A stretch of 64,000 nt of DNA from Chryseosolibacter sp964438975. Lineage in GTDB: Bacteria > Bacteroidota > Bacteroidia > Cytophagales > Cyclobacteriaceae. A program made the translations under genes and the position numbers. The stretch lies in assembly GCA_964438975.1 (NCBI GenBank), contig CAYTMU010000015.1:10843-74842 (forward strand), written 5' to 3'. This document shows positions 8,458-17,889 of this stretch, piece after piece; position 1 is the first letter of the stretch, and each line of letters opens with the position of its first letter. The notes under the pieces are model-generated. The model searched no databases. It saw only the letters and a program-made list of their open reading frames with translations, and was not told where the DNA came from.

Positions 8458-9456
8458 TTACCACCGGATAAGTGCAGAGGCCCACGTGAAACCACTGCCA
8501 AATGCGGCGAGACAAATTAAGTCATTTTCTCTGATTTTCCCTTCCGCCCAGGCCTCGCTCATCGCGATCGGTATGGACGCCGCGGTCGTATTGCCATACC
8601 GCATGATGTTATTGTACACCTGATCGTCAGACAATCCGAGTTTTCCCTGTATATACTGACTGATGCGCAGGTTGGCTTGATGAGGCACCAGGAGATTGAT
8701 ATCCTCTTTGGTCAGGTCATTAGCTTTCAGTGCCTCTGCAATTACTTCCATGAACTTTACCACTGCGTGCTTAAAGACCTGGTTGCCGTTCATAACAACC
8801 TTGAAGCTCGATGTGTCGGTGATCTTATCAGGCTGACGTTCCTCATTCGGACGACTGCTGCCGGGATCTTTGATATACAGATCTTCGGCGTACCTGCCGT
8901 CGGCATGGAGGTGTGTTGAGAGAACACCAGGCTTATTCGATGGCTGAACGATCGCTGCGCCTGCGCCGTCGCCAAAGATCACGGCCGTGTTTCTGCCGTT
9001 TGTTGATATATCGAGGGCAGTTGATTGTATCTCAGCGCCTACCACCAGTATAGTCTTGTACATCCCGGTCTTGATGAACTGATCGGCAACGGAGAGGGCA
9101 TAAATGAATCCTGAGCAGGCGTTCCGGATGTCGAGTGCCGGTACTCCTTCCAGTCCTAATTCGCGTCCGAGCAACACACCTGAGCCGGGAAAGAAGTAAT
9201 CAGGTGTGATTGTCGCCAGTATGATAAAATCAATATCACTTTCCGTGAGCCCCGCACGCCCGAGGGCCATGCGTGTTGCCGTCGCCGCCATGTTTGCCAC
9301 AGTGTCCTTCGCGGGATCGATCCACCGGCGTTCTTCAATACCGGTCCGCTCGACGATCCATTCGTGATTCGTATCCATCACTGTCGACAGGTAGTCGTTC
9401 GTGATGATCTTCTCCGGCACGTAGTGACCGAGGCTGGTGATTTTTGTATAGCGCAT
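8458..9456 (-). CDS. fabH: Beta-ketoacyl-ACP synthase III
   Basis: Condenses acetyl-CoA (or branched acyl-CoA) with malonyl-ACP to start fatty-acid synthesis; cytoplasmic homodimer. The 332-residue protein has the complete triad: Cys114 in RNACSGFIYAL, His in LLVPHQANLRI and Asn in RYGNTTAASIP. The N-terminal ITSLGHYVPEKIITN and WIVERTGIEERRW are typical. The start is the ATG at 9456, since MRYTKI begins the family domain; seven in-frame codons upstream come from repeat-derived DNA. It leads a six-gene unit whose other members look catabolic, an unusual pairing. Confidence 0.95.
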   Translation of the reverse strand: MRYTKITSLGHYVPEKIITNDYLSTVMDTNHEWIVERTGIEERRWIDPAKDTVANMAATATRMALGRAGLTESDIDFIILATITPDYFFPGSGVLLGRELGLEGVPALDIRNACSGFIYALSVADQFIKTGMYKTILVVGAEIQSTALDISTNGRNTAVIFGDGAGAAIVQPSNKPGVLSTHLHADGRYAEDLYIKDPGSSRPNEERQPDKITDTSSFKVVMNGNQVFKHAVVKFMEVIAEALKANDLTKEDINLLVPHQANLRISQYIQGKLGLSDDQVYNNIMRYGNTTAASIPIAMSEAWAEGKIRENDLICLAAFGSGFTWASALIRW

Positions 9457-9470
9457 AGTTGTTTGGCTTA

Positions 9471-9511
9471 GGTCCAAGGTCTACAGTCGACAGCCCACGG
9501 TCCGCCGTGGA
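9471..9511. repeat. Degenerate heptamer repeat array
   Basis: GGTCCAAGGTCTACAGTCGA followed by CAGCCCACGGTCCGCCGTGGA. This is a decayed version of the GTCCAC / GTCGAC heptamer array and occupies nearly all of the gap between the leuS stop and the fabH start. Confidence 0.7.
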
Positions 9512-9514
9512 TGA

Positions 9515-12319
9515 TCACAATACTACGTTAACGATCCGTCCATGCACGACAATAACCTTTCTCGGAGCTTTACCGTCGAGCCATTTTTGTACAATATCCG
9601 AAGCCAGGACTGTTTTTTCAACGTCTTCTTTTGGCATCTCGAGCGCGAACTTCATTTTTGCTCTGACTTTGCCGTTTATGGATATCGGATACTCGAAGAC
9701 ATTTTCTTTCAGGTATTCCTCATTCACATCGGGAAAGACGGCGTCAAATATCGTCTGTTGATGTCCGAGAAGCCCCCATAGTTCTTCGGCTATGTGAGGC
9801 GCGAATGGCGCCAACGCGATGACGAGCGGTTCGAGCACTGCACGCTTGTCGGTTTTGAGCGATGTTAACTCATTGACGCAGATCATGAATTCACTGACGC
9901 TTGTGTTAAAAGAGAAGGAGTCAATGTCTTGCTCGATCTTCTTTAGCGTGCGATGAAGGATCTTTAGTTCATCTGGCGTCGGCTCCGCGTCGGAGACGTG
10001 GAAGCTGCCGTTGCGCTGGTGAAAGAGATTCCAGAACCGGCGTAAGAATTTGAATACGCCGTCGATCCCGTTCGTATTCCAGGGCTTTGATGCCTCGAGC
10101 GGACCGAGGAACATTTCGTACATCCGCAAAGTATCTGCACCGTAGCTGTCGATGATGTCATCAGGGTTGACGACGTTGAAATACGATTTGCTCATCTTTT
10201 CGATCGCTGCCCCGCAGATATACTTTCCATCTTCGAGGATGAACTCCGCGTTGGCGAAGTCGGGCTTCCACTGGGTGAATGCTTCGCGGTTGAGTTCGAG
10301 ACCATTCACCAGCGTGATATCGACGTGAAGCGGATCGGTCTCATACTGGTCTTTGAGTCCAGCGGATACAAACTTGTTAGTACCACGTATCCGATAGACG
10401 AAGCGTGAGTCGCCGGTGATCTTGCCTTGATTGATCAGTTTGCGGAAGGGCTCTTCAAATCCCAAATAGCCAAGATCGTGCAGGATCTTCACCCATAGCC
10501 GCGCGTACAGCAAGTGTGCAACGGCGTGTTCAGAGCCCCCGATATACACGTCTACCTGCCCCCAGTAGTCGAGCGCTTCCCTGCTGGCAAATGCCTTTTC
10601 GTTGTGCGGGTCGGTAAATCGCAGAAAGTACCATGCGGCGCCGGCGTGTGTCGGCATGGTGTTGGTATCGCGCCGTTTGTCATTGCCGAAATTCACCCAT
10701 TCCGTAAGATTCGCCAGCGGACCCTCGCCAGTGCCGGAGGGGCGGAAATCATTTGAGTCGGGGAGTTCAAGAGGCAAGTCCTCTTCCGCCATTGCGTAGG
10801 GGATGTCATTCCGGTATACAACCGGGAACGGCTCGCCCCAATAGCGCTGACGGCTCCAGCCCGCGTCCCGCATCTTGTAGTTCACCTGGCGTTGTCCGAC
10901 TCCGAGTTCTTCCAACTTCCCGACAACAACATTGATCGCTTCGCGCATCACCAGGCCGTCTAGGAATCCGGAATTCTCCAGCGTAGCCTCGTATGTCGGG
11001 TTTGCTTCCTCGCCGTTGTAGTGTACGCCGATGATGTTGGTTATTGGCAGGTTGAAGTGTCTCGCGAATTTGTGATCACGTTCGTCGCCACAGGGCACAC
11101 CCATGATGGCGCCGGTTCCGTATCCAGCCAGAACGTATTCACTGATCCAAATCGGAATCTCCCGGTTGTTGAACGGATTGATGGCGTAGGCGCCGGTGAA
11201 GGCCCCTGTTATCTTTTTCACTTCGGCCATTCGGTCGATTTCCGACCGGCTTTCCACGTACGATAAATAGCTGTCGACATCGGCCTGTTGCGCGTTACTG
11301 GTGATGTCCTTTACCATCTCGTGCTCGGGTGCAACGACCATGAAGTCGACTCCGAAAATGGTATCAGGCCGGGTGGTGAATACAACCATCTCCTTCACGA
11401 CGGACCGTTCACTTCTGACTTCGAAGCGCACGCGCGCGCCGGTGCTCTTGCCGATCCAGTTGCGCTGGATATCCTTCATCGACTCGCTGTAGTCCACATG
11501 CTCCAGACCTTGGAGCAACCGATCCGCGTACTCGGTGATCCGGAGGCTCCACTGGCGCATCTGTCGCTTCACAACGGGAAATCCGCCTCGGTAGCTCACG
11601 CCGTTGATCACCTCGTCGTTTGCCAGTACTGTCCCCAAAGCTTCACACCAGTTCACATCCGTAAATGCCAGGTAAGCTAACCGGTACTGCATCAGGATAT
11701 CCTGGCGCAATTTTTCATCGAACGTTCGCCATTCGTCAGCTGAAAAAACAGCTCTGTCGGTGTCGGGAAGTTTGTATTTGATATTTGGGAAAGGATACTC
11801 GGCGTTTCCCGCCGATTCGAAGATTTTTATCAACTCTTCTATCCGCTCCGCTTTATCCTTTTTTCGATTGTACCAGCTGCCGAAGATCTGAAGAAAGATC
11901 CATTGGGTCCACTTGTAGTAAGAAGGGTCACAAGTACGGATCTCCCGGCTCCAATCATAGGAGAATCCGATCTTGGACATTTGCCGTACGAAGTTCCGGA
12001 TGTTCTGATCAGTCGATTTTGCAGGGTGAATACCGTGCTCTATGGCGTACTGTTCGGCGGGTAATCCGAAGGCATCGAACCCCATCGGGTGCAGTACGTT
12101 GAAGCCCTTGAGCCGCTTGTACCGGGCGACTATATCGGAAGCGATATAACCCAGCGGGTGACCGACGTGGAGGCCCGCTCCGGAGGGGTAGGGGAACATA
12201 TCCAGCACATAGTATTTCGGCTTCTCTGATGCCGACACCTTGTAGACGTCGCGCTTCACCCACTCGCTGCGCCATTTTTCCTCAATCCGTTTGATCTCTT
12301 CCTTGCTGTATTCGCTCAT
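9515..12319 (-). CDS. leuS: Leucyl-tRNA synthetase
   Basis: Charges tRNA-Leu; class I synthetase with an editing domain, cytoplasmic. It has 934 residues, within family range. The HIGH-type motif is HVGHPLGYI near residue 51, followed by HPMGFDAFGLPAEQYAI. The CP1 editing region includes TTRPDTIFGVDFMVVAPEHE, and the KMSKS loop is KMSKSYFNVV near residue 710. The C-terminal anticodon and tail domains are complete. A perfect TAnnTTTG box lies about 24 bases before the start. Confidence 0.97.
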   Translation of the reverse strand: MSEYSKEEIKRIEEKWRSEWVKRDVYKVSASEKPKYYVLDMFPYPSGAGLHVGHPLGYIASDIVARYKRLKGFNVLHPMGFDAFGLPAEQYAIEHGIHPAKSTDQNIRNFVRQMSKIGFSYDWSREIRTCDPSYYKWTQWIFLQIFGSWYNRKKDKAERIEELIKIFESAGNAEYPFPNIKYKLPDTDRAVFSADEWRTFDEKLRQDILMQYRLAYLAFTDVNWCEALGTVLANDEVINGVSYRGGFPVVKRQMRQWSLRITEYADRLLQGLEHVDYSESMKDIQRNWIGKSTGARVRFEVRSERSVVKEMVVFTTRPDTIFGVDFMVVAPEHEMVKDITSNAQQADVDSYLSYVESRSEIDRMAEVKKITGAFTGAYAINPFNNREIPIWISEYVLAGYGTGAIMGVPCGDERDHKFARHFNLPITNIIGVHYNGEEANPTYEATLENSGFLDGLVMREAINVVVGKLEELGVGQRQVNYKMRDAGWSRQRYWGEPFPVVYRNDIPYAMAEEDLPLELPDSNDFRPSGTGEGPLANLTEWVNFGNDKRRDTNTMPTHAGAAWYFLRFTDPHNEKAFASREALDYWGQVDVYIGGSEHAVAHLLYARLWVKILHDLGYLGFEEPFRKLINQGKITGDSRFVYRIRGTNKFVSAGLKDQYETDPLHVDITLVNGLELNREAFTQWKPDFANAEFILEDGKYICGAAIEKMSKSYFNVVNPDDIIDSYGADTLRMYEMFLGPLEASKPWNTNGIDGVFKFLRRFWNLFHQRNGSFHVSDAEPTPDELKILHRTLKKIEQDIDSFSFNTSVSEFMICVNELTSLKTDKRAVLEPLVIALAPFAPHIAEELWGLLGHQQTIFDAVFPDVNEEYLKENVFEYPISINGKVRAKMKFALEMPKEDVEKTVLASDIVQKWLDGKAPRKVIVVHGRIVNVVL

Positions 12320-12342
12320 TATTAAGTTTCAAAATTGAAGGG

Positions 12343-12350
12343 CAAAATTA
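12343..12350 (-). promoter_or_regulatory. Promoter -7 box of leuS
   Basis: TAATTTTG on the minus strand matches the Bacteroidota -7 consensus TAnnTTTG and ends 24 bases before the leuS ATG. I see no good -33 TTG at the usual 19-21 base spacing. Confidence 0.5.
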
Positions 12351-12431
12351 AGTATTCCTGTGAATCGGGAAACAGCTTTGAAGTCATCCGCGGAATCGAC
12401 GGGATGCCCGGAATTGTACACGTCTGGACGG

Positions 12432-12824
12432 TTAATTCTGGATCAGGGGTCGAATCGCCTCGATATCCGCCTGCTTGATCGGCTTGGTGATCATCTTGAT
12501 CACATTCCTGTGAAGGAGTACTTGTTCCCGGTCGGCTGCGCTTCCGGAACTGGTGAGCACGACAATCCGGGAATGCTCCCGTATTTTTTCCGGCAGGCTT
12601 GAAAAGAGGTTCAGGAAAAGGAAACCGTCAACAACCGGCATGTTCAGATCGAGGAAAATCACATTTGGAGGCGCGTCCCCGTTGAGATTTTTTAGCCAGC
12701 TGAGCGCACTTTCAGCAGAACGATAGGCGACGAGTTCCTTTGAAAAATTACACAACTCAAGAAAACGGCGATGGATAAAAAGATCGATCTCGCTGTCGTC
12801 GATGAGCATGGCTTTGTCCACCAT
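12432..12824 (-). CDS. Single-domain response regulator (CheY-like)
   Basis: A 130-residue receiver domain with no output domain. The acidic pair D9-D10 (LIDDSE), phospho-acceptor D59 (IFLDLNMP), switch T91 (VLTSS) and K114 (MITKPI) are all in place, so it should be phosphorylatable. Cytophagales encode many such stand-alone receivers that act through protein-protein contacts. No kinase gene is adjacent, so the partner is unknown. It lies upstream of leuS on the same strand, but a separate leuS promoter box makes co-transcription doubtful. Confidence 0.9.
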   Translation of the reverse strand: MVDKAMLIDDSEIDLFIHRRFLELCNFSKELVAYRSAESALSWLKNLNGDAPPNVIFLDLNMPVVDGFLFLNLFSSLPEKIREHSRIVVLTSSGSAADREQVLLHRNVIKMITKPIKQADIEAIRPLIQN

Positions 12825-12848
12825 TTCAATATAGGGTTAGGGTCTCTT

Positions 12849-12856
12849 CAAACTTA
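12849..12856 (-). promoter_or_regulatory. Promoter -7 box of the response regulator gene
   Basis: TAAGTTTG on the minus strand is a perfect TAnnTTTG, 24 bases before the ATG at 12824. The -33 element is weak. Confidence 0.5.
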
Positions 12857-13052
12857 CGGAAAAAAGCGATTAAATTGGACATTCAGATGGAAAAATATGC
12901 GCGCGCCGGTTTTTCGGGACTGAAAAATGTGTTAAAATTGAATCTTCTATAAGCAAGAATGATGTACTCTTTTTCAGGCGCGGTCCATGCAACGGGTGGG
13001 CCATCGCTTCCGGCCGTCAAAAGAAATAACTAACTATCAAAATAAATTTAAT

Positions 13053-13943
13053 ATGAAATTACAGCGACCTACGTATGTGTTAGCAATAGCCACGGTCATG
13101 ATGGTTCTGGCATCCTGCTCCCAGTCGGGCGGTGATAAGGACCAGAACTCCCGTGAGTTTGACGAGGCCAGCGAATCACTGAAACATCAGATTGAAGAAG
13201 TGGCGTACAACATTCCTCCTCCGTCCGAGATACCATACATGCTTCAGGCAACCGGTGCTGAGTTTAACCAAAGCCTTGTCAACGGTCGCGATAAGGTCGA
13301 TCAATACACGGCACAGAATGACAGGGCAGCACTTAACCTCGGTGTGTATGCGGCGGATATCGGGTACCTGACTTCCTATGACAAGACTCAGGAAGCGATC
13401 GACTACCTGGCGGCATGTAAGACATTGTCGGATGACCTGGGCCTCATCGGTACATTTGACGTTGCGTTGCTGGAAAAGTTTGAGAAGAATATATCTAACA
13501 AGGATTCCCTGACGACGCTACTGGATAAGACCATCAAGCAGAGCCAGAATTATCTGAAAGATGATAGCCGCAACAAACTTTCATCGCTGGTGGTAGCAGG
13601 AAGCTTTATCGAAGGTCTCTACATCGCTACTGGCCTGATCAAATCCTATCCCAAGAATATTCTGCCTGAAGATAACCGGAACCTGGTACTGACGCCTCTT
13701 ATGCGGGTTGTGCTGGAGCAAAAGGGGTCCGTATCTGAGATGGTGAAGATGTTGGAGAACTCTGAACAAACGGAGACTGTCGCGGGGATTCGCGATGACT
13801 TTAAGGCGCTTGAACAAACCTACCAGAATCTGAATATCGAGGAGCAGATCAAGAATAACCGCGCTGACCTCGTACTCAGTGACAAAAACCTTGAAGGCAT
13901 TACCAGTATCGTTGAGAAAATTCGCAAGCGGATAACGGGTTAG
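13053..13943 (+). CDS. Hypothetical lipoprotein, 296 aa
   Basis: No family recognised. The N-terminus is a lipoprotein signal with lipobox VLASC (cleavage before Cys about 22), followed by a Ser/Gly/Asp linker, so the product is probably anchored in the envelope. The mature part is predominantly helical and acidic, with repeated segments around NLGVYAADIGYLTSYDKTQE and VVAGSFIEGLYIATGLIKSY. The ATG at 13053 is chosen because the signal begins there. A strong terminator follows, so it is a single-gene unit. It lies just before the ABC fusion gene; a functional link is only a guess. Confidence 0.8.
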   Translation: MKLQRPTYVLAIATVMMVLASCSQSGGDKDQNSREFDEASESLKHQIEEVAYNIPPPSEIPYMLQATGAEFNQSLVNGRDKVDQYTAQNDRAALNLGVYAADIGYLTSYDKTQEAIDYLAACKTLSDDLGLIGTFDVALLEKFEKNISNKDSLTTLLDKTIKQSQNYLKDDSRNKLSSLVVAGSFIEGLYIATGLIKSYPKNILPEDNRNLVLTPLMRVVLEQKGSVSEMVKMLENSEQTETVAGIRDDFKALEQTYQNLNIEEQIKNNRADLVLSDKNLEGITSIVEKIRKRITG

Positions 13944-13965
13944 TTGTGATTTCTTCCCGTTTCAG

Positions 13966-13999
13966 AAGGACTGGCAATCAAATGCCAGTCCTTTTTTTT
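13966..13999 (+). terminator. Intrinsic terminator
   Basis: The 11-base perfect stem AAGGACTGGCA / TGCCAGTCCTT with a 6-base loop, followed by eight T. It closes the lipoprotein gene and insulates the ABC gene. Confidence 0.95.
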
Positions 14000-14020
14000 A
14001 TTTGGAACTTTTTCTTTCAC

Positions 14021-14028
14021 TATCTTTA
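14021..14028 (+). promoter_or_regulatory. Probable -7 box before the ABC fusion gene
   Basis: TATCTTTA differs from TAnnTTTG at the last base. A TTTG lies 16 bases upstream (14001-14004), shorter than the usual 19. The start codon is 21 bases downstream, so the 5' leader would be short. Confidence 0.4.
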
Positions 14029-14049
14029 AAAGCCTATTCCTGCTTGCTT

Positions 14050-17000
14050 ATGAGTGAACCACTACTGAGGGCTATTTTGCGATTATTTGCTGTCGTTGCC
14101 AAACAAGGAGATGTAACCCGGCAGGAACGTGATCAGATCAGGGTGTTTCTTCAGGAGCATTTAAGCCACTCGGCCGTCGAAGGGTATCTCAGTTTTTTCG
14201 ATGAGATCACCAGTGTCCCGCAGACTTCGGTGAGTGATGTGGAGAGAACGCGCCAGCTCTGCCAGGAGATCAACCCCGAATTAACGCAGAAGCAGAAGAC
14301 GATCATCATTCTAGAGCTTTTCAGTATTATCCAGGCGGATGGGCACATATCCGACACGGAGAAGGAGCTTGTTAACGCGATCGGCGAGAGTTTCAAGATC
14401 AGTCAGGCGCGAATCGATTCGATCGAGACGTTCGTGCTCGGCCATACGGCCCAGGATCTCGACCACGACGATATGCTCATCGTCGACGGCTCTGCGCGGA
14501 AATCTTTTGCGCGCGCAAAGCATTTCTCCCGTCAACATCTCGACGGACTTATTGCCGTACTCCACGCGGAGGAGCAGGGGATCTATTTTCTGAAGTATAT
14601 CGGTTCCTCGGATGTCTACCTGAACGGCGTGCCGGTAAAGCCGCGGAAGGTTAATGTGTTGGCTGTGGGTAGCTTGTTGCGGTGGGATAAGGATGATCCG
14701 GTTTACTACGGCGAGATACAAAACGAATTCAAAAAGGTCAGCGAGGCGAGCCCGACAACATTTGAGGCGTCTAATATCAGCTACCATTTCAAAAACGGCA
14801 AACTGGGATTGCGCAACGTCAACCTTGCGGAAGAGTCCGGAAAGCTGATCGCCTTGATGGGCGCGAGTGGGGCCGGTAAGTCCACTTTGCTCCATGTTCT
14901 CAATGGGTCGGAACAACCGTCGGAAGGACAAGTGCTGATCAATGGTATCGACCTGCACAAGGAACCTCACCGCATCAAGGGTGTGATTGGTTTTGTTCCG
15001 CAGGACGATCTGCTGATCGAGGATCTCACGGTCTATCAAAATTTGTACTACGCCGCGAAACTGTGTTTCAGCGATCGGGCGGAGGAAGAGATCGACGCAC
15101 TCGTGTTACGCGTATTGGAGGATCTCGGGTTAGCTGAGATCCGGGATTTGAAGGTAGGCTCTCCGTTACGCAAAACGATCAGCGGCGGACAGCGCAAACG
15201 CCTCAATATCGGACTGGAGCTCCTGCGCGAGCCTGCTGTCCTGTTTTGTGACGAACCAACAAGCGGTCTTTCATCACGAGACTCGGAGAATATTATAGAC
15301 TTGTTGAAAGAACTTTCGCTGAAAGGAAAACTGGTCTTTGCGGTGATCCATCAACCTTCGTCGGACATTTTCAAGATGTTCGACAAGCTGCTCATTCTGG
15401 ATACCGGCGGATATCAGATCTACTACGGAAACCCCGTCGATGCGGTGACGTATTTTAAACGTCGGATCAATCTCATAAACAGTGACGAAGGGGAGTGCTA
15501 CCAGTGTGGCAATGTAAATCCCGAGCAGATATTCAATATTATTGAAAGTAAGGTCATCAACGAATACGGACACTTTACCAATGAGCGAAAAATTCCGGCG
15601 GAGCAGTGGAATGAGACTTTCCGGAAGTTCCACCGAACTCCACCGGTACGTCGTGTGACTACTGTTCCACATTCGACACTAAGTATCCCGGGCCGGGCAA
15701 AGCAAATGGTGCTTTTCGCTATGCGGGATGTTCAGGCGAAGCTGCACAACCGACAATACCTGGTTATCAACTTGCTTGAGGCACCCCTCCTGGCATTCAT
15801 ACTCGCGTTCATAGTCAAGTATTACAGTACGGACGCGACGGGGGAAGGAGAATACGTTTTCAGTAAGAACCCAAATCTTCCGGCGTATTTCTTTATGAGC
15901 GTTATCGTCGCTCTTTTTATGGGGTTGACGGTAAGCGCGGAGGAGATCATCCGCGATCGGAAGATTCTCAAGCGTGAAAAGTTCCTGAACCTTAGCCGGA
16001 GTAGTTACATTCTTTCCAAGATCGGAATACTGTTCACGCTTTCGGCATTGCAGACCGCTAGCTTTGTGCTCGTTGGAAACGCTATCCTTGAAATTCAGGG
16101 AATGCTCTTTCAACACTGGTTCATCCTGTTCAGTACCTCTTGCTTTGCGAACCTGCTCGGCCTCAATATTTCATCATCCTTTAACTCCGCCGTCACCATC
16201 TATATCCTGATTCCTCTGTTGCTGATCCCTCAACTAATCCTCAGCGGTGTGGTGGTAAAGTTTGACAAACTCAATCCCCGGATCGGAAACACCGAAACGG
16301 TTCCTCTGGTTGGCGATCTGATGGCTTCGCGCTGGGCGTTCGAGGCAGCTATGGTCACGCAATTCAAGGACAATAGGTTTGAACGCGAGTTCTTCCCCTA
16401 TGATCAAGTGATGGCCGAGGCCGACTTCAAAAAGATATACCTGATACCGGAACTGCGCACGAAATTACAATTTGCCCTGAACCGGTATCATTCAGCAGAT
16501 TCTGCTACCGCGGTGCAGGTAGATCGCAATCTACTCGTCGTTCGCAATAGTATTGAGGAAGAGTTGAGTAAACTCGGCGAGGACAAGTTCCCTCAGGTGA
16601 AGAACCTGGAGCTGACACACTTTGACTCGACATTGTATGATGAGACAACCGGTTTTCTCGCGAAGTTGAACAGCTACTATGTGAACCGGTTCAATACCGC
16701 GGACAAAGCTAAAGAGGAGAAAGTTTCCCGGATGACCGATACGCCCGAAAAACGCCGTGAGTTTGACCAGCTTCGCAATGACTACCACAACGAAGCCGTG
16801 TCGGAGCTTGTCAAGAACCTGGGCGAGACTCACCGCATTGTCGAGAGTGACGGCCAACTGATCCAGAAGATATTTCCGATCTACAAGGCGCCGGAACCCG
16901 ATCATCTCGTCGACTTTGACGCACAGTTTTACATGCCGGCAAAGCATTTCATGAATACAGATCTTGATACCTATTACTTCAATATGACAGTCGTCTGGAT

Positions 17001-17097
17001 GATGACTCTTATTCTTTCACTAACACTGTATTACGATGTGTTGCGCAATATCCTCAAGGGGATTGGTCGTGTTGGCGATCGCATAGAAATGAAATAA
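14050..17097 (+). CDS. TerB-like / FHA-like / ABC ATPase / permease fusion (ABCG-type half transporter)
   Basis: A 1015-residue membrane protein with an unusual order. Residues about 1-125 are a helical TerB-like region (FSIIQADGHISDTEKELVNA). About 145-225 resembles an FHA fold (FSRQHLDGLIAVLHAEEQG, then SSDVYLNGVPV). A full ABC ATPase follows: Walker A GASGAGKST near 275, signature ISGGQRKRLN near 377, Walker B AVLFCDEPTSG near 397. A Cys pair (CYQCGN) lies in the linker. From about 560 there are six hydrophobic segments of an ABC-2 permease, with a large charged region (about 770-975) before the last one. The order ATPase-then-permease is that of ABCG exporters. The substrate is unknown. 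The ATG at 14050 follows a promoter-like box. Confidence 0.85.
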   Translation: MSEPLLRAILRLFAVVAKQGDVTRQERDQIRVFLQEHLSHSAVEGYLSFFDEITSVPQTSVSDVERTRQLCQEINPELTQKQKTIIILELFSIIQADGHISDTEKELVNAIGESFKISQARIDSIETFVLGHTAQDLDHDDMLIVDGSARKSFARAKHFSRQHLDGLIAVLHAEEQGIYFLKYIGSSDVYLNGVPVKPRKVNVLAVGSLLRWDKDDPVYYGEIQNEFKKVSEASPTTFEASNISYHFKNGKLGLRNVNLAEESGKLIALMGASGAGKSTLLHVLNGSEQPSEGQVLINGIDLHKEPHRIKGVIGFVPQDDLLIEDLTVYQNLYYAAKLCFSDRAEEEIDALVLRVLEDLGLAEIRDLKVGSPLRKTISGGQRKRLNIGLELLREPAVLFCDEPTSGLSSRDSENIIDLLKELSLKGKLVFAVIHQPSSDIFKMFDKLLILDTGGYQIYYGNPVDAVTYFKRRINLINSDEGECYQCGNVNPEQIFNIIESKVINEYGHFTNERKIPAEQWNETFRKFHRTPPVRRVTTVPHSTLSIPGRAKQMVLFAMRDVQAKLHNRQYLVINLLEAPLLAFILAFIVKYYSTDATGEGEYVFSKNPNLPAYFFMSVIVALFMGLTVSAEEIIRDRKILKREKFLNLSRSSYILSKIGILFTLSALQTASFVLVGNAILEIQGMLFQHWFILFSTSCFANLLGLNISSSFNSAVTIYILIPLLLIPQLILSGVVVKFDKLNPRIGNTETVPLVGDLMASRWAFEAAMVTQFKDNRFEREFFPYDQVMAEADFKKIYLIPELRTKLQFALNRYHSADSATAVQVDRNLLVVRNSIEEELSKLGEDKFPQVKNLELTHFDSTLYDETTGFLAKLNSYYVNRFNTADKAKEEKVSRMTDTPEKRREFDQLRNDYHNEAVSELVKNLGETHRIVESDGQLIQKIFPIYKAPEPDHLVDFDAQFYMPAKHFMNTDLDTYYFNMTVVWMMTLILSLTLYYDVLRNILKGIGRVGDRIEMK

Positions 17098-17119
17098 TCA
17101 TTTGACGCAGCCGGATATC

Positions 17120-17887
17120 ATGTTCTTCATTCTGTCGAAAATTCTGAGTTTTCTGGTGATGCCGCTCACCCTTGTTTTCGTTTGTTTGTTGCTCTCCGGG
17201 CTTCTCAAGTCAACGAAATGGCGCAAGCGGACGTTCTGGATGGGTATGTTGCTCTTTTTTATTTTTTCGAATGAGTTCATAGCTAACGAATTGATGAAGC
17301 GCTGGGAGATCGATCCGGTGGCGTACCAGGACATGCGATCTTACCGTCTTGGAGTTGTGTTGACGGGCACCATGATCACGCAACTCAAACCAGATGACAG
17401 GGGGTATTTCGGAAGAGGTGCCGACCGTGTGGTTCATACCGTGCAATTGTACAAGCTCGGCCTGATTGATCGCATACTGGTAAGCGGAGGTAGTGGACGC
17501 GTGGTGGATATTGGGGAACGCGAAGCTGATCATTTCAGAAAGGTAATGTTGGTGATGGGTGTTCCCGATAGTGCAATAATGGTTGAGAACCAAAGTCGAA
17601 ATACGCATGAGTCTGCTGTGGCGGTAAAGAGTTTGCTGGATGAAAAAGGATATTTGCCGGGAGAGTGTCTTCTGATCACTTCCGCGTTTCACATGCGCCG
17701 GTCACGGGCGTGTTTTGTGAAGGTGGGGCTGCCACTGGATGTTTTCACGACCGACTTCTACGCGCATCCCGGCGCGTATTACCCGGATGCTTTCGTGGTC
17801 CCGAAGCTGGTTGCGCTTATTTCCTGGCACAAGCTTGTAAGAGAGTGGGTAGGTATGGGTGCCTACCGCGTGGCCGGATATATTTAA
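17120..17887 (+). CDS. YdcF/ElyC-like protein (DUF218)
   Basis: 255 residues: two N-terminal membrane segments (ILSFLVMPLTLVFVCLLLSG and FWMGMLLFFIFSNEFIA), then a DUF218 domain with GVVLTG, RGADRVVHTVQLYKLG, ILVSGGSGRV, QSRNTHESAV and LLITSAFHMRRS. E. coli relatives (ElyC, SanA, YdcF) are linked to envelope integrity, but the chemistry is unsettled. It follows the ABC fusion by 22 bases on the same strand. A TTG at 17102 could start six codons earlier; the ATG is preferred. It ends just before a palindromic repeat. Confidence 0.85.
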   Translation: MFFILSKILSFLVMPLTLVFVCLLLSGLLKSTKWRKRTFWMGMLLFFIFSNEFIANELMKRWEIDPVAYQDMRSYRLGVVLTGTMITQLKPDDRGYFGRGADRVVHTVQLYKLGLIDRILVSGGSGRVVDIGEREADHFRKVMLVMGVPDSAIMVENQSRNTHESAVAVKSLLDEKGYLPGECLLITSAFHMRRSRACFVKVGLPLDVFTTDFYAHPGAYYPDAFVVPKLVALISWHKLVREWVGMGAYRVAGYI

Positions 17888-17889
17888 TA

